This document shows positions 43,934 through 51,343 of a stretch of 64,000 nt of DNA, in pieces; within the stretch, counting starts at the first letter, position 1; every line of letters begins with the position of its first letter. The DNA is from Candidatus Manganitrophaceae bacterium. GTDB taxonomy: Bacteria > Nitrospirota > Nitrospiria > SBBL01 > JAADHI01. Made by a program: the position numbers and the translations under genes. The notes below the pieces were generated by a model. The model was not told the DNA's origin. It saw nothing but the letters and a program-made list of their open reading frames with translations, and made no database searches. The stretch is taken from assembly GCA_012960925.1 (NCBI GenBank), contig DUAG01000049.1, forward strand, positions 6,526 to 70,525. The letters run 5' to 3'.

Positions 43934-45658
43934 TCACCTCCTCCTGAAGAATGAGAGAAAGAGAATCAGCGACGACAATAGAATTGATATCCCCAGTAAG
44001 ATCCCTTCCAGACTGCGATAATCGTGGATGAAATTTCGATGAAGAAGCGTCATCGCGACGATAAAGGCCGTGAGGATTGTCCGATAAGCGAGTCGGTAGA
44101 TCTTTGACAGAATTTGGGTGAGATCCTCCGAGTGCATTTCTGTCTTGAAATGTCCCCGATTGGAGAGGTCGACCAATGTTCGCAATGCGACCGGAAGTTC
44201 AAGGAGAGAGGAAATAATCTCTCTCCCTCTGGAAAAAATCTCACTCGTCCAATCGCTAGGCGAGATAAACTTTTTGGCATGGGGTTTTGCCAGTTCAATG
44301 ATGTTCAGGCTCGGATCGAGTTGTGAACAGAGCCCGTTGAGCATCCCTGCGGTTCTTCCAAAGAGAATAAAATGATTTGGGATTTGAAGGGATGGGTAAA
44401 CCTGAAAAAGGGTTTCAAGATCCTGAGCAACCTGGGTGATGGTAATGGTTTTAAACGATCGGGGGGACATATCCCGGTAACGGTCCATAAAAAAACGGAC
44501 CACATTTTCCACATCTGCTATCTTTTCACTCCGGGCAATGAAGCCGAGATCGAGGAGGGCGTGTGTAATTCCTGAAATATCCCGGTCGATGATGGCAATG
44601 ATCATTTTCTCAATACCCCGGTGGACTGAAGGAGGAATGGCCTGCATCAAGCCAAAATCCACAAAGACCAGGCGGGGACCCGGCTGGACAAAGAGATTTC
44701 CCGGATGCGGATCTCCGTGAAAGAACCGATGTTGCAGGATTTGTTTCATGTAAGATTCCACTAAGAGGGTTGCCACCGAAGTTGTATCGATTCCGGCTTC
44801 CCTTATTTTGTCAAACCGGTTGATCTTGATCCCCTCTACAAATTGAAGCGTGAGTACCCGTTTGGTCGTAAAGGGCCAAATCACTTTCGGGACAATGATG
44901 CGGTCATCTCCCTCGAAATTTTTCCGAAACTGTTCGGCATGATGGGCCTCGTCCACATAGTTCAACTCTTGATGGACAATCTTTGAAAACTCGCTATAGA
45001 GAATATCAAATCGGACCCTGGGGAAGATTTTTTGGACCACCCAGATAATCGATCGAATGGCTTTTAAATCGGTCTCTACGATGGATTCAATTTGAGGGTA
45101 TTGAATTTTTACGGCCACACGTGCCCCGACCGCTTGGGATCCGGACTGCAGAGGTTTGAGGGTCGCCTCATGGACCTGCCCCAGCGATGCAGAGGCAATG
45201 GGGATTTCGTTGAAGGTCCGAAATATAGACGAAGGGGAGGCCCCAAGCTCTTCAATAAATCGCGCCTTGATTTCTGGAAAGGGGGCTGGGGGGACCTGAT
45301 CCTGAAGAAGCGAGAGGGTTTGGGTATAGGACTCCGGCAGAAGATCAACTCTGGCGCTCATAAACTGACCAACCTTGATCAGCAGCCCTTTTAATGAAAG
45401 GGCGGTCTGTTGCAATCTCAGCGCATTTTTCTTATGGAGGGTCTCTTTCCAGCGCTTCCCGCGATCTCTGGAAAGAAAGAAGGAAGAGATTGTATAGAGA
45501 AAATAGTCGAGGGAAATCCGGAAGGCAAGCCAGCAGATCCGGATCGCCCGCGTTCGCATATTAGTCGAGGCTACGGGGAAACAGGCCTCTCCCACAGTTT
45601 CACCGGCCCCAGAGCCTCCTGATGCCTTAGGTCCTGGGGGGGGAGGCCGATTCGTCAT
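43934..45658 (-). CDS. ABC1/UbiB-family atypical kinase
   Basis: A 574-residue AarF/ABC1/UbiB protein. The diagnostic KxGQ motif is LIKVGQFMSARVDLLP near residue 92; the A-rich loop ASASLGQVHEATL near 150 replaces the P-loop. The VAVKIQYP lysine is near 175, ELNYVDEAHHAEQF near 233, HGDPHPGNLF near 316 and VFVDFGLM near 333. Two C-terminal hydrophobic segments (about 510-570) anchor it. The family supports quinone biosynthesis or lipid handling. The N-terminal 30 residues are low complexity; ATG 45658. Confidence 0.9.
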   Translation of the reverse strand: MTNRPPPPGPKASGGSGAGETVGEACFPVASTNMRTRAIRICWLAFRISLDYFLYTISSFFLSRDRGKRWKETLHKKNALRLQQTALSLKGLLIKVGQFMSARVDLLPESYTQTLSLLQDQVPPAPFPEIKARFIEELGASPSSIFRTFNEIPIASASLGQVHEATLKPLQSGSQAVGARVAVKIQYPQIESIVETDLKAIRSIIWVVQKIFPRVRFDILYSEFSKIVHQELNYVDEAHHAEQFRKNFEGDDRIIVPKVIWPFTTKRVLTLQFVEGIKINRFDKIREAGIDTTSVATLLVESYMKQILQHRFFHGDPHPGNLFVQPGPRLVFVDFGLMQAIPPSVHRGIEKMIIAIIDRDISGITHALLDLGFIARSEKIADVENVVRFFMDRYRDMSPRSFKTITITQVAQDLETLFQVYPSLQIPNHFILFGRTAGMLNGLCSQLDPSLNIIELAKPHAKKFISPSDWTSEIFSRGREIISSLLELPVALRTLVDLSNRGHFKTEMHSEDLTQILSKIYRLAYRTILTAFIVAMTLLHRNFIHDYRSLEGILLGISILLSSLILFLSFFRRR

Positions 45659-45772
45659 AAATTTCTCTCACTTGTGGCAACACCAACCTCATGGATGGAC
45701 CTTGATTTTATCAAGATTCAAGTACAGGCACAAGGGAGCTCTCTCACCGGAGAGAGCCGAGAGGAAGGGGCT

Positions 45773-45841
45773 TGACAAGAGAATCGCAATCAGGTATTCT
45801 CGTACATGATATTGGTACCTACTATCAATATCATGTACGAG
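45773..45841 (+). promoter_or_regulatory. Promoter with 16-bp palindromic operator for the zinc-ribbon gene
   Basis: TTGACA (45773-45778) and TATTCT (45795-45800) are 16 nt apart. A perfect inverted repeat with 16-bp arms, CTCGTACATGATATTG (45799-45814) and its complement (45826-45841), overlaps the end of the -10 and the predicted start site. It would either bind a dimeric repressor or fold in the 5' leader of the message. No T-run follows, so it is not a terminator. Confidence 0.6.
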
Positions 45842-45859
45842 TGATGACAGAGCCCTAAG

Positions 45860-46063
45860 ATGAAACATAACGAGCCGATAGAGAAATCATCAACAAAGAA
45901 AACTCCTGATCCTCATGATTTTCGGTGTTTCTGCGGAAGCCTGATCGCCCGGTTCTGTCAACAAGGGCTGGAATTGAAGTGTAAACGGTGTAAACGCCTT
46001 CATGTTGTTCCCGTATCAGAGATCGTGTTCGATGTGTTTCCACAGCAGTTTACGAAGTCCTGA
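45860..46063 (+). CDS. Small zinc-ribbon protein (Com-like)
   Basis: A 67-residue protein with two Cys pairs, CFC near residue 23 and CKRC near 40, in the order FRCFCGSLIARFCQQGLELK then CKRCKRLH. This resembles the zinc-finger translational regulator Com of Mu-like phages. It is preceded by its own strong promoter and palindromic operator, isolated between divergent/convergent minus-strand genes. Family placement is tentative because the motif is short. Confidence 0.6.
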   Translation: MKHNEPIEKSSTKKTPDPHDFRCFCGSLIARFCQQGLELKCKRCKRLHVVPVSEIVFDVFPQQFTKS

Positions 46064-46084
46064 TACCTTGTTTGAGTGCGGTGT

Positions 46085-46612
46085 CTATTTGTTTGCGGCG
46101 TCTTCCTGTTTCAGATAAATTTGCGAAAGATCGACATAATTCTGTGCGGATTTGGAGAGAAAGGCCGATTCTTCCGGTGTGAGTTCCCGTTTGACTCGAG
46201 CAGGTGCTCCAAAAGCCAATGAGCCGGGCGGGATCTTCATCCCTTCCGTCACAACGGACCCCGCTCCGATGATTGATCCCTCTCCGATGACGGCCCCATC
46301 CAGGAGAATCGCACCCATCCCGATCAGGACGCGATCTTCCACCGTACATCCATGAAGCGTGACCTGGTGACCAACAGTGACTTCATTGCCGACAAGAAGG
46401 GGGTGCGTCAAGCGTGTGACATGTAGGACGGAAAGGTCCTGAATACTCGTCCGTTCGCCAATCCGGATATAATGGACATCTCCCCGGACCACGGCGCCGA
46501 ACCAGATAGAACTGTATGCTCCGATCTCCACATCTCCGATGACATGTGCCGAATTTTCGATGAAAACGCTTGTCGGAAATTGCGGGTTTTTGTCCATGAA
46601 GGGTTCTATCAT
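46085..46612 (-). CDS. Gamma carbonic anhydrase family protein
   Basis: A 175-residue left-handed beta-helix protein. Hexapeptide repeats such as VIGDVEIGAYSSIWFGAVVR and the metal-site histidines in LSVLHVTRLTHP and EVTVGHQVTLHGC fit the gamma-CA/PaaY-YrdA group. It probably binds a metal and may hydrate CO2, although many relatives have no shown activity. The inorganic-carbon uptake cluster at 58.5 kb makes a role in carbon supply plausible. ATG 46612. Confidence 0.85.
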   Translation of the reverse strand: MIEPFMDKNPQFPTSVFIENSAHVIGDVEIGAYSSIWFGAVVRGDVHYIRIGERTSIQDLSVLHVTRLTHPLLVGNEVTVGHQVTLHGCTVEDRVLIGMGAILLDGAVIGEGSIIGAGSVVTEGMKIPPGSLAFGAPARVKRELTPEESAFLSKSAQNYVDLSQIYLKQEDAANK

Positions 46613-46797
46613 AACCGATTCCGAAGAGTGTCATTCGATCAATTCATAGGAGGATAGCACGCCGGAAACCATGCCGCAAGCGGAACAGGCCCTTCCTAAT
46701 GAAAGGTTTGATCCATGACCCAATCCAGGAAAGAGGAGAGGAGTATGCCGCCTTGATACAATCAAGGGAAAGTGTAAATATTTCGAAATCTTACTTG

Positions 46798-46830
46798 GCG
46801 GGAGTAGCGCAGAGGTAGCGTAGTTGCACC
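46798..46830 (+). pseudogene. Partial tRNA-Gly-like sequence (5' half)
   Basis: GCGGGAGTAGCGCAGAGGTA and the next bases match the acceptor, D-arm and start of the anticodon arm of the intact tRNA-Gly at 47986, with a few changes. Similarity stops at the anticodon loop. No T-arm follows, so it cannot be a working tRNA. It marks one side of a decayed element. Confidence 0.6.
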
Positions 46831-46997
46831 CGAGGGTATACGCTTAATTGAGCGGAATTCTCTCCTTGTTCCTTCCTTTTTCATCTACTGGAAACCTATA
46901 AAAAATAAAGAGATAGGCCTTATTTAGGACTATTTTCTGGATGACGTGGTCGGGTAAAAATGGACATTTTGGTCCTCCTTTCTAAATCGAAAAACCG

Positions 46998-47090
46998 TCA
47001 ATTGATTTCTTTGGTAAACACCTCTATTCGCTTCCGTCGTTCAACACCGTGATTGGAAGTGCCTTTGGAAGAACCCCGACGTTATTTAAC
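46998..47090 (-). pseudogene. Remnant of a phage-type repressor C-terminus (copy 1)
   Basis: Read leftward in one frame it gives SKGTSNHGVERRKRIEVFTK, then EIN and a TGA. This is clearly related to SKGTSNGGVERRRRIKVFTK in the fragment at 47434-47640. The DNA stretch GGAAGTGCCTTTGGAAG occurs in both. Upstream similarity ends within about 90 nt, so only a short relic is left. Confidence 0.6.
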
Positions 47091-47120
47091 AGCTTCCATG
47101 TGTGTCCAGTACTCATTTGT

Positions 47121-47411
47121 TTACCCTTGTCGGCGAACCTTTATCAAGCCAGAAGTCCTAAACACAACGAAAACCTCCTCGCCGGTTTCCAGCCAAACGC
47201 AAGTCTCTTTTATCATTCCAGCCCTTAGCGCTTTTTCGAATGCCTCTCGATCTTCTTGTATGAGATAGCTTTCTATCTTATCCCAATAATTTCGGTCCGA
47301 GCATCCATAGAAGACTCCCTGTGATATTTTTTGAGAACCGGCTCGGGTTAAATTGACTGAACCAAGAATGGCAATTAATAATACCAAGAAAATGTGGAGG
47401 GGCTTTTTCAT
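47121..47411 (-). CDS. Small secreted hypothetical protein
   Basis: A 96-residue protein with a signal peptide (PLHIFLVLLIAILGSVNLT, cleavage near RAG) and two cysteines in the mature part (FYGCSDRNYWDK and KETCVWLETG) that could form a disulfide. No family recognised. It lies between two repressor relics in the decayed element near tRNA-Gly and may be cargo of that element. The ribosome site is weak. Confidence 0.5.
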   Translation of the reverse strand: MKKPLHIFLVLLIAILGSVNLTRAGSQKISQGVFYGCSDRNYWDKIESYLIQEDREAFEKALRAGMIKETCVWLETGEEVFVVFRTSGLIKVRRQG

Positions 47412-47433
47412 TGTATTTCTCTCTACCGTAACT

Positions 47434-47640
47434 TTACGGTTCTGCTTTGTACCGTTTTAAATGAAAAATGGCGTCTTCTTTGGCTCGTCGATCGGATTTT
47501 TCAAAGGCAGTGAAAAGGCATCGCTCTTCTTTCGTAAACACCTTTATTCTCCTCCGTCGTTCAACCCCACCATTGGAAGTGCCTTTGGAAGCATCCCCTA
47601 TGAGAATCCAGTCAGGGGATACTCCGGCTGCTTGAGCCAA
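47434..47640 (-). pseudogene. XRE-type repressor fragment lacking its N-terminal HTH (copy 2)
   Basis: A 68-codon frame from a TTG reads LAQAAGVSPDWILIGDASKG, typical of the end of an XRE helix-turn-helix domain in phage-type repressors, followed by a basic tail. A TAA stands directly before the TTG and the rest of the DNA-binding domain is missing. It resembles the relic at 46998-47090. Translation of this remnant is possible but unlikely to give a working repressor. Confidence 0.6.
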
Positions 47641-47851
47641 TTATCCCCGCCAGGGGATTACGCCCTCCATGGCAGTGGGGACTGGTTCTTATTGAAGGAT
47701 TTTTGGTAGAGACGTTTTCCGGACATTATAAACCAACCGTCTTGTGGATAAAACCCTTTTAAAGGAGCAATTACCTGTGATGAGTCTGGAGCTCAGAAAA
47801 AGAAAAAAGAAAAGGAGTTCTTGGTCATGAACTACCAGAATGGAGGCAATC

Positions 47852-47880
47852 TTGACATTAAATATAGGGACGTATAGTAT
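47852..47880 (+). promoter_or_regulatory. Putative promoter of tRNA-Gly
   Basis: TTGACA (47852-47857) and TAGTAT (47875-47880) are 17 nt apart, about 105 nt before the tRNA. The other parts of 47641-47985 show no gene. Confidence 0.5.
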
Positions 47881-47985
47881 TACCCGACCGTGCTCAAAAG
47901 GGCAATCTACAGGTGTCTCTAAGGGTGAGAGCACAGAAGAGTAATCATCACTACCTGAATAAAAATAAAGATTAATGATCCGTAT

Positions 47986-48060
<75 letters not shown>

Positions 48061-48064
48061 TCTA

Positions 48065-48092
48065 CCCCAACCTTCTGAGGTTGGGGTTTTTT
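48065..48092 (+). terminator. Rho-independent terminator of tRNA-Gly
   Basis: CCCCAACC and GGTTGGGG pair around a TTCTGA loop and are followed by six T. Confidence 0.9.
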
Positions 48093-48151
48093 ATTCGGGG
48101 CTTCCTTATGAGCGATATTGGGAAGAGTCGGTACCTGAACTGGAGAAATAA

Positions 48152-49072
48152 ATGGAGATAAAAGAAGTCCTCCTTGAAAGTCATCTCCCTGAGCTTGGTC
48201 AAGCGGTCAGGGGAAAGGTTCGGGATATCTATGATTTGGGAGATTCGCTCCTCTTTGTCGCGACCGACCGGATTTCTGCCTTTGATGTTATTCTGCCGGA
48301 AGGAATTCCTGGAAAGGGCAACGTTCTCACCCAGCTTTCTCTTTACTGGTTCGACTGGTTAACAAAGTGGGATCATCCTGTTTCTCACCATGTCTTAACG
48401 GCCGATTCCGATCGCTATCCGGAAAAATGCGCTCCCTACCGGCAGCTGTTGGAAGGGCGGAGCATGATTGTCCAAAAGGCCGAGCCGCTGCCGGTGGAGT
48501 GCATCGTCCGAGGATATCTCTCCGGTTCAGGATGGAAAGAGTATCTTCAGAAGGGCTCGGTCTCGGGAGTCAAGCTGCCAGCGGGCCTTCTGGAATCCGC
48601 CCGACTTCCAGAGCCGATCTTTACGCCCTCCACCAAGGCCGCGGTGGGAAGCCATGACATGAATATCTCCTTTGAAGAAATGAAAGGCTTAATCGGCGCG
48701 CCTGTAGCGGAGGAGGTCCGGACCCGCAGTCTCCAGATCTATAAGGCGGCGGCTAAAAAGGCCGAGGCCTGCGGACTGATCATCGCAGATACTAAAATGG
48801 AATTCGGCCTTGATCCAAAGACCCGGAATCTCATTCTGATCGATGAGCTTCTGACACCGGACTCGTCTCGTTTTTGGCCGCAGTCATCGTACGCACCAGG
48901 GAAAGGCCAGGCGAGCTTTGACAAGCAATTTGTCAGAGACTATCTCCTCTCGATCGACTGGAATGGAACGCCGCCGCCACCTCACCTGCCGGAGAAGGTG
49001 GTCCAGCAAACAAGCGAGAGGTATGTCGAGGCATTGAAGCGGCTGACCTCAGCGAGCGGAATTTATGATTGA
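48152..49072 (+). CDS. purC: Phosphoribosylaminoimidazole-succinocarboxamide synthase
   Basis: A 306-residue SAICAR synthetase, eighth step of purine synthesis (CAIR plus aspartate and ATP). Typical segments: GKVRDIYDLGDSLLFVATDR near residue 21, ISAFDVILPEGIPGKGNVLT next, VECIVRGYLSGSGWKEY near 112, and LILIDELLTPDSSRFWP near 224. It is the longer yeast/bacterial form. The stop overlaps the next gene's start by 8 nt. Confidence 0.95.
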   Translation: MEIKEVLLESHLPELGQAVRGKVRDIYDLGDSLLFVATDRISAFDVILPEGIPGKGNVLTQLSLYWFDWLTKWDHPVSHHVLTADSDRYPEKCAPYRQLLEGRSMIVQKAEPLPVECIVRGYLSGSGWKEYLQKGSVSGVKLPAGLLESARLPEPIFTPSTKAAVGSHDMNISFEEMKGLIGAPVAEEVRTRSLQIYKAAAKKAEACGLIIADTKMEFGLDPKTRNLILIDELLTPDSSRFWPQSSYAPGKGQASFDKQFVRDYLLSIDWNGTPPPPHLPEKVVQQTSERYVEALKRLTSASGIYD

Positions 49073-50159
49073 TCTGGAAAAGCTGCGGGAAACCTTAAAG
49101 AAGGTGCTGAATCAGCGTCTACATATTCCGGCGAAAGAGGTCACTCTGGAACCACTGGCCGGAGATGCCTCGAACCGGTCCTACTGTCGTCTTTCCTGGA
49201 GAGAGAACAACTCCTTTCACTCGTTCGTCGTGATGGTATTGGCCGACCCCGAAGCCTTTAAGGCTTCGGAAGAAGCAGGCAGCGGGGAAGCCCCACCCAT
49301 AGAAGAGATCCCTTTTATCAACATTCAGAAACACCTTCTTGCCTGCAAACTACCTGTTCCTGAAATCATTGATTCGAATCTTCCAGAAGGATGGCTCCTT
49401 CTGGAAGACCTGGGTGATGTGACTCTGGCACAGGAAATCGAAGGACAGCTTCAAAACAGGCCTCTTCTCCTGAATTACTACCAAAAGGCGATTGATGTAT
49501 TGATTACACTCCAGGTTGAGGCCAGCCCTGTCCCGAACTCGCCCAGCTTCGCCCACCTTCGCCAGTACGATCAGGCGCTTTTTCTCTGGGAGTTTGATCA
49601 TTTTATCGAGTATGGCGTCGAAAAGCGCAAAGGGATCGTCTTGCCAAAAAAGGAGAAAGAGGCGATCCGGGCCGGATTTTTAGAGATCGCTTGCCGCCTC
49701 GCGAACATTCCTGCTGTATACACCCACCGGGATTACCATAGCCGAAACCTAATGATTCAATCCGGTCTGGGTGGCAAGCGGGTCCGCCTGATTGATTTTC
49801 AGGATGCGCTCATGGGTCCTCCCCACTATGATCTGGCCTCCCTCCTTCGTGATTCTTATATTGATCTTCCCGAAGCGCTTGTTGATGAATTGATTCTTTA
49901 TTATATTGAGAAATCGGAGCAACGCACAAAGACGGTGATCGAACTGGAGACATTCCGCGAGCTTTTTGATCTGGTCAGTATTCAGCGGAACCTGAAGGCG
50001 GCAGGACGCTTTGTCTATTTCGACCAAGTGAAGCATAAAAGCCAGTATCTTTCCCATGTTCCTCCGACACTTGCAAAGGTCAAACGAAACCTTCTTAAAT
50101 ACGCAAAACTTTTTCCCCTTCACCGCCTTCTTCTTCCTTATGTTGAGGAGTTTCAGTAG
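49065..50159 (+). CDS. amgK: Sugar kinase of the aminoglycoside-phosphotransferase fold (AmgK-like)
   Basis: A 364-residue phosphotransferase-fold kinase. Marks: LEPLAGDASNRSYCRLSW near residue 28, LLLEDLGDVTLAQEI near 114, the catalytic HRDYHSRNLM near 222, and the metal-binding LIDFQDALMGPPHYDLASLL near 243. This is the COG3178 group that includes AmgK, the anomeric MurNAc/GlcNAc kinase. The gene directly downstream is a MurU-like nucleotidyltransferase, the usual AmgK partner, which supports a cell-wall recycling role. Neither substrate is proven. Confidence 0.8.
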   Translation: MIDLEKLRETLKKVLNQRLHIPAKEVTLEPLAGDASNRSYCRLSWRENNSFHSFVVMVLADPEAFKASEEAGSGEAPPIEEIPFINIQKHLLACKLPVPEIIDSNLPEGWLLLEDLGDVTLAQEIEGQLQNRPLLLNYYQKAIDVLITLQVEASPVPNSPSFAHLRQYDQALFLWEFDHFIEYGVEKRKGIVLPKKEKEAIRAGFLEIACRLANIPAVYTHRDYHSRNLMIQSGLGGKRVRLIDFQDALMGPPHYDLASLLRDSYIDLPEALVDELILYYIEKSEQRTKTVIELETFRELFDLVSIQRNLKAAGRFVYFDQVKHKSQYLSHVPPTLAKVKRNLLKYAKLFPLHRLLLPYVEEFQ

Positions 50160-50161
50160 TA

Positions 50162-50905
50162 ATGAAAGCGATGATCCTGGCGGCCGGTTTGGGCACACGT
50201 CTTCGCCCCCTCACCAATGACCTTCCAAAACCTCTCTTGCCTATAGGGGGACAGCCCTTGATCTTTCACCATCTTGAGTTATTGAAGAACCATGGGATCA
50301 CGGATATTATTATTAATGTCCACTATCACGGAGATAAAATTATTGAGAGGGTGGGAAACGGGGATCGTTTTGGGATGAAGATCACCTACTCACAAGAGCC
50401 GGAAATATTGGGGACGGGCGGAGGGATTAAGAAAATTCAGTCCGCCCTGGGAGCCGGACCGTTTATTGTGATGAATGCCGATATCCTGGTCCGTCTGGAT
50501 CTTGGGAAGCTGGTTTCTTTTCATCAAAAGAGGGGAGGGTGCGCAACTCTGGTTCTTCGAGAGGAAGCGCAGGTAAACACATATGGCGTGATTGCGCTTG
50601 ATCCACAAGATCAAATACGGGATATTCTTGGAAAGGTCCGGGGAAAGGACTCGGGAAAGGTTCGATCAAAAGAGAAAGGCAGCATGCGCCGCCTGATGTT
50701 TACCGGGATTCATGTCATAGAATCGCGGGTTTTTGATTATATCCCCTCCGGGAAGTTTTATTCCATTATAGACGCATATGTTGAGATGCTTCGCCAGGAC
50801 GAGCTTATAGCGGGTTATCTTATGGACGGATACTGGAATGATATCGGGGTTTTGGAGCGCTATGAAAAGGCCGATCAAGATTTCGAACAAGGGCTTGTAC
50901 GGTAA
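50162..50905 (+). CDS. murU: Nucleotidyltransferase (MurU / mannose-1-phosphate guanylyltransferase-like)
   Basis: A 247-residue sugar-nucleotide transferase with MKAMILAAGLGTRLRPLTND at the N-terminus (nucleotide-binding GxGTRxRPLT) and KPLLPIGGQPLIFHHLELL next. GTGGGIKKIQSALG is near 87 and FIVMNADILVRLD near 101 (metal-binding Asp). MurU makes UDP-MurNAc from MurNAc-1-phosphate, bypassing de novo synthesis and giving fosfomycin tolerance in pseudomonads. The call relies on its 2-nt spacing from the amgK-like gene; a hexose-1-phosphate guanylyltransferase is the alternative. Confidence 0.78.
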   Translation: MKAMILAAGLGTRLRPLTNDLPKPLLPIGGQPLIFHHLELLKNHGITDIIINVHYHGDKIIERVGNGDRFGMKITYSQEPEILGTGGGIKKIQSALGAGPFIVMNADILVRLDLGKLVSFHQKRGGCATLVLREEAQVNTYGVIALDPQDQIRDILGKVRGKDSGKVRSKEKGSMRRLMFTGIHVIESRVFDYIPSGKFYSIIDAYVEMLRQDELIAGYLMDGYWNDIGVLERYEKADQDFEQGLVR

Positions 50906-50917
50906 TCGTCAGCGATG

Positions 50918-51343
50918 CTATTTGTATTCACAGCTTCCAAACCAGCGGATGCGATTTTTTGCAACGATACGGTAAATCGTCCCGGCGAGCCATGGAAAAC
51001 CGGGGAGATAAAACAAGATCGAAAAGACCCGTCCAAGGGGAAGCAGCGGAAGCATTCGTCGAAAGGCGTCTATCCCGATGGAAACGGGGTGGTCCGCTTC
51101 GACAAAGCGCATGGCGTCGATGTCGCTCCGTCCCGCAAAATTTGGAACAATCGCCCTTGCTTCTTCCGATTGGAAAGGGAGAAACTTGATCCGGTGGGTC
51201 CGGTCCCACCTTTCAAGTATCCCTTTAGAACGGACGCAGAGTCGGCACCCGGCGTCATAGATTAGGATGTTCCGGGTCTCGTCATGACTATGCTCCCCGG
51301 ATTCTTTATTCTTCGTTGAGGACCTGGGCGATGTGTTTGACAT
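50918..51343 (-). CDS. DCC-family thiol-disulfide oxidoreductase-like protein
   Basis: A 141-residue DUF393/DCC protein; the name motif appears as YDAGCRLCVRSKGILERWD near residue 30, with CxxC. The C-terminal LLPLGRVFSILFYLPGFPWL segment is hydrophobic. It may act in thiol-disulfide exchange. It overlaps the 3' end of the Fe-S oxidoreductase gene by 38 nt, so the genes are likely cotranscribed. Confidence 0.8.
   Translation of the reverse strand: MSNTSPRSSTKNKESGEHSHDETRNILIYDAGCRLCVRSKGILERWDRTHRIKFLPFQSEEARAIVPNFAGRSDIDAMRFVEADHPVSIGIDAFRRMLPLLPLGRVFSILFYLPGFPWLAGTIYRIVAKNRIRWFGSCEYK

Noticed and set aside
45739..45758. Hairpin GCTCTCTC / GAGAGAGC before the zinc-ribbon promoter, considered as a terminator
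   Set aside because: It is short and has no T-run in either direction; the convergent/divergent layout does not need a terminator there.
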